Positions 22,401-31,200 of a stretch of 33,901 nt of DNA are shown one piece after another. The DNA is from Coprothermobacterota bacterium (GTDB lineage: Bacteria > Caldisericota > JANLFM01): NCBI GenBank assembly GCA_026389455.1, contig JAPLHV010000019.1, positions 1 to 33,901 on the forward strand, given 5' to 3'. Position numbers and translations under genes: made by a program. Each line of letters opens with the position of its first letter. The first letter of the stretch is position 1. A model generated the notes under the pieces. It was not told where the DNA came from. It was given only the letters and a program-made list of their open reading frames with translations, and made no database searches.

Positions 22401-23694
22401 AAATCTAACCAATAAATTTCAGGACATCTTTCGCAAGTTGACTGGGAAGGGCAAGCTGAGCGAGGCCGACGTTGACCAAGCGTTAAAAGAGTTGCGCATG
22501 GCCCTCCTCTCTGCGGACGTGCATATCAGTGTGGTGAAAGCATTCTCCGAACGGATACGAGCCAAAGCTGTCTCCCAAGAGATCCTGGCCAGTCTGACCC
22601 CCGGACAGCAGGTAATTAAGGTTGTGCGCGACGAGATGGCCGAGATACTGGGTCTCGATCAACCTGCCTTCAACCTGGCCATGCCGACGGCCTGGATGAT
22701 GGTCGGTCTGCAAGGATCGGGGAAGACCACCACCTGCGCCAAATTGGCCCGCCTCTATCAGAAACGCGGCAAACATGTCCTCCTGGTGGGGCTGGACCTC
22801 AAGCGCCCAGCAGCCATGGACCAGCTCCGCATTCTGGCCGAGCAAGAGCGCATCGCATGTTTCGCGCAACCGGGGAACAGCATCCAAGAGATCCTTAAGC
22901 AGGCGCAAAGCCTCTTTTTTTCCAAGCAATACGACTTGGCCATCCTGGATACGGCCGGTCGCTTGCACATCGATGATGAACTAATGGGCGAGCTGGTGGA
23001 AGTGAAAAAGGTCTTCCAACCCAAGGAGACCACTCTCGTTTTAGACTCCACCACCGGCCATGTCGCAGTGGGAGTAGCCCAGGAGTTCCAGCGCTGGGTG
23101 GACTACAACTCGGTAATCCTCACCAAGATGGACGGCGACGCCCGTGGCGGCGCTGCCTTGTCCTGCAAGTATGTCACCGGCAAGCCGATCCGTTTCATCG
23201 GAGTGGGGGAGAAGATCGAAGACCTGGAACCTTTCTACCCGGACCGCATGGCGCAGCGAATCCTGGGCATGGGAGATGTGATGACCCTGATCGACCGGTC
23301 TCTTAAAGCTTTTTCGGTAGGGGAGCAGGAAAAGCTGGAGAAACGGCTGCTGAAGGACAAGTTGAACCTCAGCGACTTTCTGGAACAGATGCAAGGGTTG
23401 GGGCGGATGGGCAGCCTGGAGGGCCTTCTCCCCTCGATGCCTGGGATGCCCTCTCTGGCCGGCGCCCAACTGGATACCAAACAGTTGAAGCGTTGGGAGG
23501 CGATCATCCTCAGCATGACCTCGCAGGAGCGCGTTTTCCCGGAGATCATCAATTCCAGCCGAAAGAAGCGCATCGCCAAAGGCTCCGGCACAACAGTGCA
23601 AGACGTCAATATCCTGCTCAAGCGTTTTGATCAATTTAAGATGATGACCAAGCAAGTGAAGCGGGGGGTCTTCCCACGTTTCGGAAAAATCTAA
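22393..23694 (+). CDS. ffh: Signal recognition particle GTPase Ffh (SRP54)
   Basis: A 433-residue Ffh that binds SRP RNA and signal peptides and docks to FtsY. N domain 1-90; G1 GLQGSGKTT (105-113); DLKRPAAMDQL (135-145); G3 DTAGR (186-190); G4 TKMDGDARGG (244-253); GVGEK closing loop; then a methionine-rich M domain with GMGDVMTLI, a flexible GLLPSMPGMPSL loop and the RNA-binding IAKGSGTTVQDVN. The segment that usually reads DAMTGQDA reads DSTTGHVA (219-226), so the conserved Gln is His. The GTG start overlaps ylxM. Otherwise it appears intact. Confidence 0.95.
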   Translation: MFENLTNKFQDIFRKLTGKGKLSEADVDQALKELRMALLSADVHISVVKAFSERIRAKAVSQEILASLTPGQQVIKVVRDEMAEILGLDQPAFNLAMPTAWMMVGLQGSGKTTTCAKLARLYQKRGKHVLLVGLDLKRPAAMDQLRILAEQERIACFAQPGNSIQEILKQAQSLFFSKQYDLAILDTAGRLHIDDELMGELVEVKKVFQPKETTLVLDSTTGHVAVGVAQEFQRWVDYNSVILTKMDGDARGGAALSCKYVTGKPIRFIGVGEKIEDLEPFYPDRMAQRILGMGDVMTLIDRSLKAFSVGEQEKLEKRLLKDKLNLSDFLEQMQGLGRMGSLEGLLPSMPGMPSLAGAQLDTKQLKRWEAIILSMTSQERVFPEIINSSRKKRIAKGSGTTVQDVNILLKRFDQFKMMTKQVKRGVFPRFGKI

Positions 23695-23716
23695 TTTTGG
23701 AGGAACGAACGAACCG

Positions 23717-24004
23717 ATGTCTGTAAAGATCCGTCTGACCCGCTTCGGGGCGCCACGCAAGCCCACCTATCGTCTGGTGATCGCAGATTCCCGCATTGCC
23801 CGCGACGGGGATTACCTGGAGGCGGTAGGCTCGTATGACCCGCGCACCAATCCTGCCACCATCAAGATCAACGCGGAACGGGCCCTCTACTGGCTATCCC
23901 AGGGAGTGCAGCCCACCGAAACCGCCCGCGATCTGTTGGCCGGCCAAGGGATCTGGCAGCGCCATCTAGCCGCCAAGAAGGAAAGGAAGGAGAAAAAGGC
24001 TTGA
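23717..24004 (+). CDS. rpsP: 30S ribosomal protein S16
   Basis: A 95-residue S16 with the standard opening SVKIRLTRFGAPRKPTYRLVIADSR and GSYDPRTNP. TTGGAGGAA lies about 11 bases before the ATG. The lysine-rich tail KKERKEKKA overlaps the start of khpA (TTGA). Confidence 0.97.
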   Translation: MSVKIRLTRFGAPRKPTYRLVIADSRIARDGDYLEAVGSYDPRTNPATIKINAERALYWLSQGVQPTETARDLLAGQGIWQRHLAAKKERKEKKA

Positions 24005-24231
24005 AGGAATTGGTTGAGTACATCGTCAAGAATCTGGTCGATCACCCCGAACAAGTTGAGATCGTGGAAGCCAAGGATGAGCAGGGCAACCTCGTCTTGC
24101 AGATCCTGGCGGCCCGAGAGGATGTTGGGAAAGTGATCGGTAAGAATGGCAGGGTGATTAAAGCAATCCGCACGCTGCTGAAGAACCAAGCGGCGCGGAA
24201 CAACATACTAGCCAATGTGACCATCGAGTAG
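24001..24231 (+). CDS. khpA: KH-domain RNA-binding protein KhpA
   Basis: A 76-residue protein with a single KH domain: VGKVIGKNGRVIKAIRTLL holds the GxxG loop (GKNG). KhpA pairs with KhpB in binding small RNAs and affects cell division in several Bacillota. The TTG start overlaps the rpsP stop, so translation is coupled; AAGGAGAAAAAGG upstream provides the ribosome binding site. Confidence 0.93.
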   Translation: MKELVEYIVKNLVDHPEQVEIVEAKDEQGNLVLQILAAREDVGKVIGKNGRVIKAIRTLLKNQAARNNILANVTIE

Positions 24232-24243
24232 GAGGAGTCAATC

Positions 24244-24642
24244 ATGATTCTGAAACAAAACGTGGTGGTGAAGGCCATCGTCACCGATGAATTCCGTACC
24301 GACCTCCTGGCCAAATTGCGGGGCGCCGGCAAAGAGGTGGAATTGGGCATCAGCCAACTGGAACAGCAGGGGCAGCGGTACTTGCTTGGCCTGGACCGTC
24401 AGAACATCCAACAAATGCTGGCCGTCCGTCAGGAGATCGAGGAAGAGAAAAAAAAGCAAGAGCTTCTGAAGAGCCAGTTTGCTGAGAAGATCAAAGAAGT
24501 GGAGGGCCTCTCTTTGGGCCAGGAGTACCCGCAAGGGACGCTGGAAGGTTTCGTGGAAATCAATCTTGGAGACGAATTGGGGTGGAAATTGGCTGGCCAG
24601 GAGGTCGTTATCAAGGATGGCATTGTCATTGAGATCCGCTGA
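24244..24642 (+). CDS. ylqD: YlqD family protein
   Basis: A 132-residue YlqD protein of unknown function, found in this place mainly in Bacillota and so a taxonomic clue. VTDEFRTDLLAKL begins a first domain, residues 55-85 are a charged helix rich in Glu and Lys, probably a coiled coil, and the C-terminus (GTLEGFVEINLGDELG to VVIKDGIVIEI) is a beta-rich domain. GGAGGAG precedes the ATG. Confidence 0.85.
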   Translation: MILKQNVVVKAIVTDEFRTDLLAKLRGAGKEVELGISQLEQQGQRYLLGLDRQNIQQMLAVRQEIEEEKKKQELLKSQFAEKIKEVEGLSLGQEYPQGTLEGFVEINLGDELGWKLAGQEVVIKDGIVIEIR

Positions 24643-25132
24643 AGAGCGGATCCTGGTCGGCGAAGCGCTGCGATCCCACGGGGTGGCCGGCTGGGTGGCG
24701 GTGAAGCCGATCGGAACTGACCCGGAACGCTTCCCGGCTCTCGAGTCGGTTTTTCTCAACGAAATCCCCTATCTGGTCGAGAAAGTTCGGGTGGTGGGGC
24801 GCGCTGTCCTTCTCAAACTAGTCGGGGTGGAAGATGCCAACCAAGCCGCTGAATTACGCGGAAAACTCATCTTCATCCCTTTTGTGCAACGCCTACCCTT
24901 GCCCGAAGGGCAATACTTCATCGACGATCTGATCGGTTTTGCTGTCGTCACCACGGAAGGCCAGGCTATCGGCCGGCTGACTGAAGTTTGGAGCATGCCG
25001 GCCAATGATGTCCTCGTCGTGCGCACAGCGGAGGAAAGTCAAATCCTGATCCCTGCCTTGAAAAGCGCTGTGCGGGCCATCGAAAGAGAAGATCGTCGAA
25101 TCGTGGTGGAGGCCTGGAGCCTGGTTCAGTGA
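24629..25132 (+). CDS. rimM: 16S rRNA processing protein RimM
   Basis: A 167-residue RimM that assists 30S head assembly with S19. The N-terminal half starts ILVGEALRSHGVAGWVAVKP, and the PRC-barrel follows with FIDDLIGFAVVTTEG and NDVLVVR...ILIPAL. I use the TTG at 24629, which has AAGGATGG 8 bases upstream; it overlaps ylqD by 14 bases. Confidence 0.9.
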   Translation: MRSAEERILVGEALRSHGVAGWVAVKPIGTDPERFPALESVFLNEIPYLVEKVRVVGRAVLLKLVGVEDANQAAELRGKLIFIPFVQRLPLPEGQYFIDDLIGFAVVTTEGQAIGRLTEVWSMPANDVLVVRTAEESQILIPALKSAVRAIEREDRRIVVEAWSLVQ

Positions 25133-25878
25133 GGTTTGACCTGCTCACCGTCTTCCCGGAGATCATCTCCTCTTTGAGTCGTTACTCCATCCTGGAGCGG
25201 GCAGTCAGAGAAGGGCGGCTGCAGATCGTGGCGCATAACTTGCGAGACTTCACCCAGGACCGCCACCGCTCCACCGACGATTATCCCTTCGGTGGAGGAC
25301 CGGGCATGGTGATGCTGGCAGCCCCCATTCTGCGGGCTTGGGAAGACCTCGCGACTGAGCTGGGTCACCCCCCTTACACGGTCTTATTGGGACCTGCCGG
25401 GGAGCGTTTCGACCAATCCCAGGCACTGGCATTGGCTGCCCGAGAGGAGATTTGCCTGGTCTGTGGGCATTACGAGGGGATAGACGACCGTGTGCGCGCA
25501 CTGGCCGATCTGGAGCTGTCGGTGGGTGACTTTGTGACATTGGGTGGAGAGCTGCCGGCGATGCTGGTGGTCGACGCCACCAGCCGTTTGCTGCCAGGCG
25601 TGCTGGGGAACACCGACTCGTTGGAGAGTGAATCCTTCTGCGCCGGCTTGCTGGAATACGCTCAGTTCACCAGACCGGCTACACTCCCCGTGCCGGAAGT
25701 CTACCTTTCCGGCCACCATGCTCGCATTAATCAATGGCGCCGGAAAGACTCGCTGCTGCGAACCCTCCTCTTTCGTCCTGACCTCATCTGCGATACCCCC
25801 CTGGGCCAAGAGGATCGAAAGTTGTTGCGCGCTTTGCGCACAGAGATCGACGCTCTCCTGGGAGGGTCCGGTGGCTGA
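25129..25878 (+). CDS. trmD: tRNA (guanine-N1)-methyltransferase TrmD
   Basis: A 249-residue SPOUT enzyme that methylates G37 of tRNA next to the anticodon. DLLTVFPEI opens the protein, PFGGGPGMVM is a substrate loop, and LVCGHYEGIDDRV and SVGDFVTLGGELPAM form the trefoil knot that binds SAM. The C-terminal domain contains SGHHARINQWRRKDSL. The GTG start overlaps the rimM stop. Confidence 0.97.
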   Translation: MRFDLLTVFPEIISSLSRYSILERAVREGRLQIVAHNLRDFTQDRHRSTDDYPFGGGPGMVMLAAPILRAWEDLATELGHPPYTVLLGPAGERFDQSQALALAAREEICLVCGHYEGIDDRVRALADLELSVGDFVTLGGELPAMLVVDATSRLLPGVLGNTDSLESESFCAGLLEYAQFTRPATLPVPEVYLSGHHARINQWRRKDSLLRTLLFRPDLICDTPLGQEDRKLLRALRTEIDALLGGSGG

Positions 25879-26431
25879 GTTGGCTATCGCCCTTCTGCAT
25901 TGGCCCATTCGCAGCCGTTCCGGCCAAGTGACTTGCACCAACCTGACCAATTTTGACCTGCACGATCTGGCCCGGCTGGCACGCACCTACCGCCTTCCTC
26001 GTTTCTACTTGGTGCATCCCTACCAGAGCCAGCGCCTCGTTGCCCATCGCATCCTGGCTTACTGGCGCGATGGGAAAGGTGGGGAGATGAACCCGGACCG
26101 TCGCGAGGCAATGGGCCTGGTCAGGGTAGTGAGTAACCTGACGGATGCGGCAGTGGACCTGGAGGGCTGCTGTGGTCTCTTGCCCTGGACCGTCTACACC
26201 GACGCTCGCTCTGATTGGCGCAACCTCTCCTACCCGGCGCTGCGGCACAAGCTGCGACGGCGCAAAGCCCCCTGTCTGTTGGCTTTTGGCACAGGCTGGG
26301 GCATCGAGCCCAACGAGATGACCAGTTGCGATTATTTTCTAGAGCCCATCGCAGCAACTTCCGATTACAATCATCTCTCCGTGCGCAGCGCCGCCAGCAT
26401 CATCGTTGACCGCATATTTCGCTCGCACTGA
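25871..26431 (+). CDS. SPOUT-like SAM-dependent RNA methyltransferase (Methyltrn_RNA_4)
   Basis: A 186-residue protein of the small family usually encoded right after trmD in Clostridia and some other phyla. ELAIALLHWPIRSRSGQVTCTNLTNFDLHDLAR, YLVHP, LLAFGTGWG and the C-terminal NHLSVRSAASIIVDRI are family hallmarks; the fold is a SPOUT-type knot, and the target is not established. The GTG start overlaps trmD by 8 bases. Confidence 0.85.
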   Translation: MAELAIALLHWPIRSRSGQVTCTNLTNFDLHDLARLARTYRLPRFYLVHPYQSQRLVAHRILAYWRDGKGGEMNPDRREAMGLVRVVSNLTDAAVDLEGCCGLLPWTVYTDARSDWRNLSYPALRHKLRRRKAPCLLAFGTGWGIEPNEMTSCDYFLEPIAATSDYNHLSVRSAASIIVDRIFRSH

Positions 26432-26484
26432 AACCTGTTCTGCCGGCGTATGCCGGAAAAGGCTATTGGGAAAGGATCAGCGGC

Positions 26485-26513
26485 TTGAAGGGCGCATGGA
26501 AACTTGGTAGCAT
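26485..26513 (+). promoter_or_regulatory. Possible internal promoter ahead of rplS
   Basis: TTGAAG (26485-26490) and TAGCAT (26508-26513) with a 17-base spacer lie in the 126-bp gap before rplS, the longest gap after ffh. A short hairpin CCGGC-GTAT-GCCGG stands upstream near 26443. Both are weak. Confidence 0.3.
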
Positions 26514-26557
26514 AAGCCGATTAGAAGATCGTCAGGACTTGAAAGGAGTACAACGAA

Positions 26558-26911
26558 ATGGATTTGGCCCGATTGGGTGGAGATAAACGGGAGGACCTCC
26601 CTGAGTTTAATATCGGCGATACCTTGAAGGTATATGTGCGAATCGTGGAGGGTGGCAAGGAGCGTGTTCAGGCTTTCGAGGGCGCTGTCATCGCCCGCAA
26701 GGGACATAGCAATCTGGAGACCTTCACCGTGCGCAAGATTTCCTTTGGGATCGGAGTGGAGAAGGTCTTCTTCCTGAACTCTCCGGCCGTGGCGAAAATC
26801 GAGATTACGCGGCGCGGCCGCGCGGCGCGCGCCAAACTCTACTACTTGCGACAGAAGATCGGAAAAGAGAGAAAGATCAGTGCAGCCCGAAAACAGCCCT
26901 CTGGGCAGTAA
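26558..26911 (+). CDS. rplS: 50S ribosomal protein L19
   Basis: A 117-residue L19. LPEFNIGDTLKVYVRIVEGGKERVQ, FEGAVIARKG, TFTVRKISFGIGVEKVF and AKLYYLR are the standard motifs. GAAAGGAG lies 10 bases before the ATG. The C-terminus overlaps the lepB start by about 30 bases. Confidence 0.96.
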   Translation: MDLARLGGDKREDLPEFNIGDTLKVYVRIVEGGKERVQAFEGAVIARKGHSNLETFTVRKISFGIGVEKVFFLNSPAVAKIEITRRGRAARAKLYYLRQKIGKERKISAARKQPSGQ

Positions 26912-27623
26912 GCTCGAGGAGCTGGCGGCCGTCATTCCGGCTCGTGAAACCCCCACCAAATCGAATAGCGACAGTTATGCAGAGTCGCCTGTTTTTGCTG
27001 TCCCTTCGACGATCGAGGAAGAAGTCCCCCAAGCCGAACCTGCCGAGAGTGACGATGGGTCGGTTCGGACTGTCGAGGCTGCCCCTATTCAAACCGGCGC
27101 GGCGCCAAAGAAGAAGCGTTCGGTGATCTGGGAATGGGTGGAGACGATCGTCATCGCCCTCATCTTGGCGCTCATTCTGCGCACTTTCGTCGTACAGCCC
27201 TACGAGGTCCACCTCAGCTCGATGGTCCCCACTTTGACGGAAGGGGACTTCATCCTCGTCAGCAAGCTCGCCTACAAGCTGGGTGCCGCGCAACGCGGGG
27301 ATGTGGTAGTTTTCATCCCGCCCAACGGATCCGATCGGGATTATGTCAAACGCGTGATCGGGCTGCCCGGGGAGACTATCGATATCCAGGATGGGCAGGT
27401 GAAGATCAATGGCACGCCCTTGGTCGAGCCGTACGCCAAAGGTCAGACCACGGGGGGTCGCTACAATCACCTGGAGATTCCCAAAGGAATGGTCTTCTGC
27501 ATGGGAGACAATCGCTTAAACAGCTCCGACTCGCGCAATTTCGGGCCCGTCTCGATCAGTGCCATGGAAGGTAAGACCATCTTACTCTTCTGGCCATTTC
27601 TCCATTTCAAGTGGACCCTCTAG
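26880..27623 (+). CDS. lepB: Type I signal peptidase LepB
   Basis: A 247-residue single-pass signal peptidase. Residues 1-80 are an unusually long polar cytoplasmic region rich in Pro and Glu, and 85-105 form the membrane anchor. SSMVPTL gives the catalytic Ser114, though the usual PSGSM reads HLSSM. YVKRVIGLPGE gives Lys157, and GDNRLNSSDSRNFG is the family end motif. The GTG start at 26880 overlaps rplS; a later start would shorten only the polar region. It cleaves signal peptides such as that of the SLH protein. Confidence 0.9.
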   Translation: MQPENSPLGSKLEELAAVIPARETPTKSNSDSYAESPVFAVPSTIEEEVPQAEPAESDDGSVRTVEAAPIQTGAAPKKKRSVIWEWVETIVIALILALILRTFVVQPYEVHLSSMVPTLTEGDFILVSKLAYKLGAAQRGDVVVFIPPNGSDRDYVKRVIGLPGETIDIQDGQVKINGTPLVEPYAKGQTTGGRYNHLEIPKGMVFCMGDNRLNSSDSRNFGPVSISAMEGKTILLFWPFLHFKWTL

Positions 27624-28273
27624 AGGAATCCCCACTCTGGCTTTTCGATCATCCCTACGTTTCACGCTACAGCGCTGTTTGCGGCGTTGATGAGGCAGGT
27701 CGAGGGCCAATGGCCGGGCCGTTGGCAGCCGCTGCAGTCCTCTTCGATCGGATTCACCCTGCCTTGGGAGTGAACGACTCCAAGCAGGTGTCTGCGCGCC
27801 GCCGGGAAATCCTCTACCAGGAAGTGATCGGCTCTGCCTTAGCCTGGGGTGTTGGCGTGGTGGAAACAGCCGAGATGGCTTTCTGTTCGATGCACCAAGC
27901 CACCTTCTTGGCAATGCGTCGGGCTGTATGCGCCATGGGTCGAAACCCGCCGATCCTTCTGGTGGACGGGAAATGGGTCATCCCAGGCCTGTTCCCCTTC
28001 CCACAAGAAGCGATCATCCGCGGCGATGCCAAGAGCGCTTCCATTGCGGCTGCGTCCATCTTGGCCAAGGTCACCCGCGACCGTCGCATGATAGAACTGG
28101 ATCGTATCTACCCAGGTTACGGCTTCGCTCGTCACAAGGGCTATTGCACTCCCGAACACCGGCAAGCCCTTTCCCGTCTCGGTCCTACCCCAGAACATCG
28201 AACACGCTTCGCCCCTGTTCGCGCCTACCATGAGCAGCTCTCCCTTCTCGAGGCTCAGCGGCGCACCCGGTGA
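27611..28273 (+). CDS. rnhB: Ribonuclease HII
   Basis: A 220-residue RNase HII removing ribonucleotides from DNA. GVDEAGRGPMAGP (25-37) supplies the Asp-Glu pair, NDSKQVSARRRE and GDAKSASIAAASILAKVTRDR supply the remaining acidic and structural motifs, and the end HRTRFAPV is typical. The GTG start overlaps lepB by 13 bases. The ylqF gene often found here is absent. Confidence 0.95.
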   Translation: MDPLEESPLWLFDHPYVSRYSAVCGVDEAGRGPMAGPLAAAAVLFDRIHPALGVNDSKQVSARRREILYQEVIGSALAWGVGVVETAEMAFCSMHQATFLAMRRAVCAMGRNPPILLVDGKWVIPGLFPFPQEAIIRGDAKSASIAAASILAKVTRDRRMIELDRIYPGYGFARHKGYCTPEHRQALSRLGPTPEHRTRFAPVRAYHEQLSLLEAQRRTR

Positions 28274-28607
28274 GGAAGCGGCCCTCCGCTTTCTCCTGCG
28301 CAAAGGGTACCGCCTGGTAGAGCGGAATGTCCGCTCACGCTGGGGAGAGATCGATCTCGTCTGCCGGAGTGGAGCGACCTTGGTCTTCGTCGAAGTGAAA
28401 TCGCGCCGCTCCCTCTCGGCCGGGCACCCCTTGGAGGCGCTCACCCCGGCCAAGCAGGCGCGCCTGCGCCGAGCCGCTTTCCTGTACATGATGCGGAGCG
28501 AGCATCCCAAGGCTTCCTATCGGATTGACCTGGTCGCTATCATCTTGGACCAGGAGGGGCGAGTTAAAGAGATCACTCACTTGGAAAACGCGGTGGAGGA
28601 CGAATAA
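28230..28607 (+). CDS. yraN: UPF0102 (YraN) nuclease-like protein
   Basis: A 125-residue YraN protein with a PD-(D/E)XK-like core: GEEAALRFLLRKGYRLVERNVRSRWGEID, then LVFVEVKSRR, so Asp, Glu and Lys of the fold are present. The role is unknown; it is usually beside rnhB and comM. It overlaps rnhB by 44 bases, longer than other overlaps in the block. Confidence 0.9.
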   Translation: MSSSPFSRLSGAPGEEAALRFLLRKGYRLVERNVRSRWGEIDLVCRSGATLVFVEVKSRRSLSAGHPLEALTPAKQARLRRAAFLYMMRSEHPKASYRIDLVAIILDQEGRVKEITHLENAVEDE

Positions 28608-30133
28608 TGCCCGGGAAAGTGACCAGCTATGTGCTGGACGGACTCTCTGCCATCCCTGCCGAGGTGGAGGTAGATGCTAGTTCCGGCCTCCCCAGCTTCA
28701 CCATCGTCGGCCTTCCCGATGCCGCCGTGCAGGAGTCGCGCCAGCGTGTGCGCGCGGCGGTTCACAACAGCGGATATGACTTTCCCCTCTGCCGGATCAC
28801 TGTCAACCTAGCCCCCGCCGACTTGCGCAAGGAAGGCCCTCTCTTTGACCTTCCCATCGCTCTCTCCCTTCTCTTGGCCACAGGTCAGATTGACTCCCTG
28901 TGCCAAGACGGTCTGGTGGTCCTGGGAGAGCTTTCTCTCTCCGGCGAAGTGAAGACGGTGCGGGGTATCTTGCCAATCGTTCGACGGGCCCGAGGCGCCG
29001 GCTACCAGCGATTCTTGCTCCCCGCCGAGGGGGCGATGGAGGCGGCTTTGGTGCAAGGAACCTCCGTCTTCCCAGTCTCTACCTTAAGACAGGCAGTGGA
29101 TTTCCTTCGAGGCGATTTGGTCATCCCACCCCTGGAAGCCCCGGATTGGACCGCCTATGGCCAAGAACCGTCTCAAGTCATCGACTTCGCCGAGATCCGC
29201 GGCCAGGAGACGGCCAAGCGTGCCTTGGAAGTGGCTGTGGCTGGCAATCATCATCTCATCATGGTAGGCAGTCCCGGCGCCGGAAAGACCATGCTGGCCC
29301 GTCGGGTGGTGACAGTGATGCCGCCGATGACCTTCGAGGAAGCCCTGGAGGTCTCCGAGGTGTACTCCATCTGCGGCTTGCTCTCCAAGGAGAAAGCGCT
29401 TCTCACCAGCCGCCCCTTCCGCGCCCCACACCACACCACTTCCTATGCCGGGATGGTTGGAGGAGGGAGCAATCCAGTGCCCGGGGAGCTCTCCCTTGCC
29501 CACCATGGGGTTCTCTTCCTGGATGAATTCCCCGAGTTTCGACGCGACGTGCTGGAGGCCTTGCGCCAACCGCTGGAAGATGGGCGCGTCCAGATCACCC
29601 GTGTGCATGGAACAGCCGTCTTTCCCGCCCAGGTGATGATGGTAGCTGCGATGAACCCCTGCCCGTGCGGTTTCCGGCTGGATCCGAGGCGCGAGTGCCG
29701 CTGCGGCGCGGGGGAAGTGAGGCGTTATTGGAATCAGGTCTCCGGGCCGATCTGGGATCGCTTCGACATTCACCTGCAAGTCCCCCCGCTCTCTTTAGAG
29801 GAATTGACAGGAGATGGCGGCGGGGAACCTTCCGCGGCCATTGCCGGCCGAGTCGCGCGCTGCCGCGCTTTAGAGGCCGAGCGTTATGCACCCTTCGGCA
29901 TCCGCACCAACGCACAGCTTGGAGGGAAGCTATTGCGCCGTTTCTGCGCTCTCGACTCCAGTGAGCAGGCTTTTCTCCGCCAGGCGGCAGACCGCTTACT
30001 GCTGACCGCGCGTTCTTTTGATCGCACCCTCAAGTTGGCTCGAACCATCGCTGACCTGGATAGCCAAGAACGGATTCGCCTGGTTCACTTGGCTGAGGCC
30101 TTGCAATACCGGGGAGCTGTCGATTGGATCTAG
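28607..30133 (+). CDS. comM: ComM/YifB family Mg-chelatase-like AAA ATPase
   Basis: A 508-residue protein. An N-terminal Lon-like domain (VDASSGLPSFTIVGLPDAAVQESRQRV) is followed by the AAA core with Walker A GSPGAGKT near 222, HHTTSYAGMVGGG, Walker B VLFLDEFPEF near 305, and the cysteine cluster NPCPCG...CRCG. In naturally transformable bacteria ComM is a hexameric helicase that extends branch migration of incoming DNA. The ATG shares one base with the yraN stop. The neighbour dprA supports a role in DNA uptake or recombination. Confidence 0.95.
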   Translation: MPGKVTSYVLDGLSAIPAEVEVDASSGLPSFTIVGLPDAAVQESRQRVRAAVHNSGYDFPLCRITVNLAPADLRKEGPLFDLPIALSLLLATGQIDSLCQDGLVVLGELSLSGEVKTVRGILPIVRRARGAGYQRFLLPAEGAMEAALVQGTSVFPVSTLRQAVDFLRGDLVIPPLEAPDWTAYGQEPSQVIDFAEIRGQETAKRALEVAVAGNHHLIMVGSPGAGKTMLARRVVTVMPPMTFEEALEVSEVYSICGLLSKEKALLTSRPFRAPHHTTSYAGMVGGGSNPVPGELSLAHHGVLFLDEFPEFRRDVLEALRQPLEDGRVQITRVHGTAVFPAQVMMVAAMNPCPCGFRLDPRRECRCGAGEVRRYWNQVSGPIWDRFDIHLQVPPLSLEELTGDGGGEPSAAIAGRVARCRALEAERYAPFGIRTNAQLGGKLLRRFCALDSSEQAFLRQAADRLLLTARSFDRTLKLARTIADLDSQERIRLVHLAEALQYRGAVDWI

Positions 30134-31200
30134 AAGAAGAGAAAACCAAGTTCGCCGTTACATTCCTGGCCGCTTACCTTTCTGCCAAACGCATTCAGGA
30201 TATCCTCGTCCGCAGCGACCCGGCCATGGTTTTTTCCCGTGCCAAGCAGTTGATCGGAGAGCTGGCCCTGCCTGAGGCGGCTTCCCAATGGCTGCGAGAA
30301 CCTGACTGGAAAAAGGTGGAGGAGACCGTATCCTGGTGCCGCGCCCAGGGAGTGCGTTTGCTTTGGCGGGGAGAGGCAGGCTACCCGCTTTGCCTGGAGC
30401 ACCTTTCCGACCCGCCTTCCTGGCTTTACCTGTGGGGAAAGGGGACATTGGAAGGAGCAGCTTTGGCGGTGGTGGGCACTCGTCAACCCTCTCTTTACGG
30501 CCGGCAAGTAACAGCTCGATTGGTGGGTGATTTGACACGCGCCGGATTGATCATCGTCTCCGGGCTGGCCCGTGGTTTGGATGCGGAAGCGCATCGGGCG
30601 ACCCTGGAAAACAGTGGGCGCACTTGGGCCATTCTCGGCTCGGGGTTTCAGCGCCTCTACCCGCCCGAGAATGTGGGGTTGGCCCGCCGAGTGCTATCCT
30701 CCGGACTGCTGGTGAGCGAGTATCCGCCGCCTATCGAGCCGGCGCCTTGGCATTTTCCCGCTCGCAACCGCCTCATCGCAGCCCTCTCTTTGGGGGTATT
30801 GGTGGTCGAAGCAGGGGAACGATCCGGTACGCTGCTGACTGCCGACTTTGCCCTCGACCTGGGAATAGAGGTGTTCGCTGTCCCCGGGCCGATTACCTCT
30901 CCGCAGTCGGTCGGCTGCCACCGCCTTCTCAAGCAGGGCGCCAAGCTCGTGGAGAAGGCCGAGGATGTCTTGGAGGAGCTCAGACTGGAACTCTTGTCGA
31001 TAGCGCCGCAAATCCCCCAGCCGGCCCTCTCCGCCGAGGAGGAGCAGTTGCAACAACTGCTCGCTGCCGCCCCACTCTCCCTGGAGGAGATCGTTTCCCG
31101 CTGCCCTTGGCCCGCATCCAAAACGCTTGCCTTGCTCTCCATGCTGGAAGTGAAGGGCCTCGTGCGGGCACTGCCCGGCAGCAACTACGCCATCCTTTAG
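30124..31200 (+). CDS. dprA: DNA processing protein DprA (Smf)
   Basis: A 358-residue DprA that loads RecA on incoming single-stranded DNA. The N-terminal region is SAM-like. The Rossmann core carries VVGTRQPSLYG, IVSGLARGLDAEAHRATL, AILGSGFQRLYPPEN, SEYPPPIEPAPWHFPARNR and VVEAGERSGTLLTA. The last 60 residues form the winged-helix domain. The TTG start overlaps comM by 10 bases. topA, normally next, is missing, and accessory DNA begins directly after the stop. Confidence 0.95.
   Translation: MDLEEEKTKFAVTFLAAYLSAKRIQDILVRSDPAMVFSRAKQLIGELALPEAASQWLREPDWKKVEETVSWCRAQGVRLLWRGEAGYPLCLEHLSDPPSWLYLWGKGTLEGAALAVVGTRQPSLYGRQVTARLVGDLTRAGLIIVSGLARGLDAEAHRATLENSGRTWAILGSGFQRLYPPENVGLARRVLSSGLLVSEYPPPIEPAPWHFPARNRLIAALSLGVLVVEAGERSGTLLTADFALDLGIEVFAVPGPITSPQSVGCHRLLKQGAKLVEKAEDVLEELRLELLSIAPQIPQPALSAEEEQLQQLLAAAPLSLEEIVSRCPWPASKTLALLSMLEVKGLVRALPGSNYAIL

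Noticed and set aside
26432-26557. A possible L19 leader RNA
   Set aside because: Only a 5-bp hairpin is visible and it matches no leader I know well enough to name.
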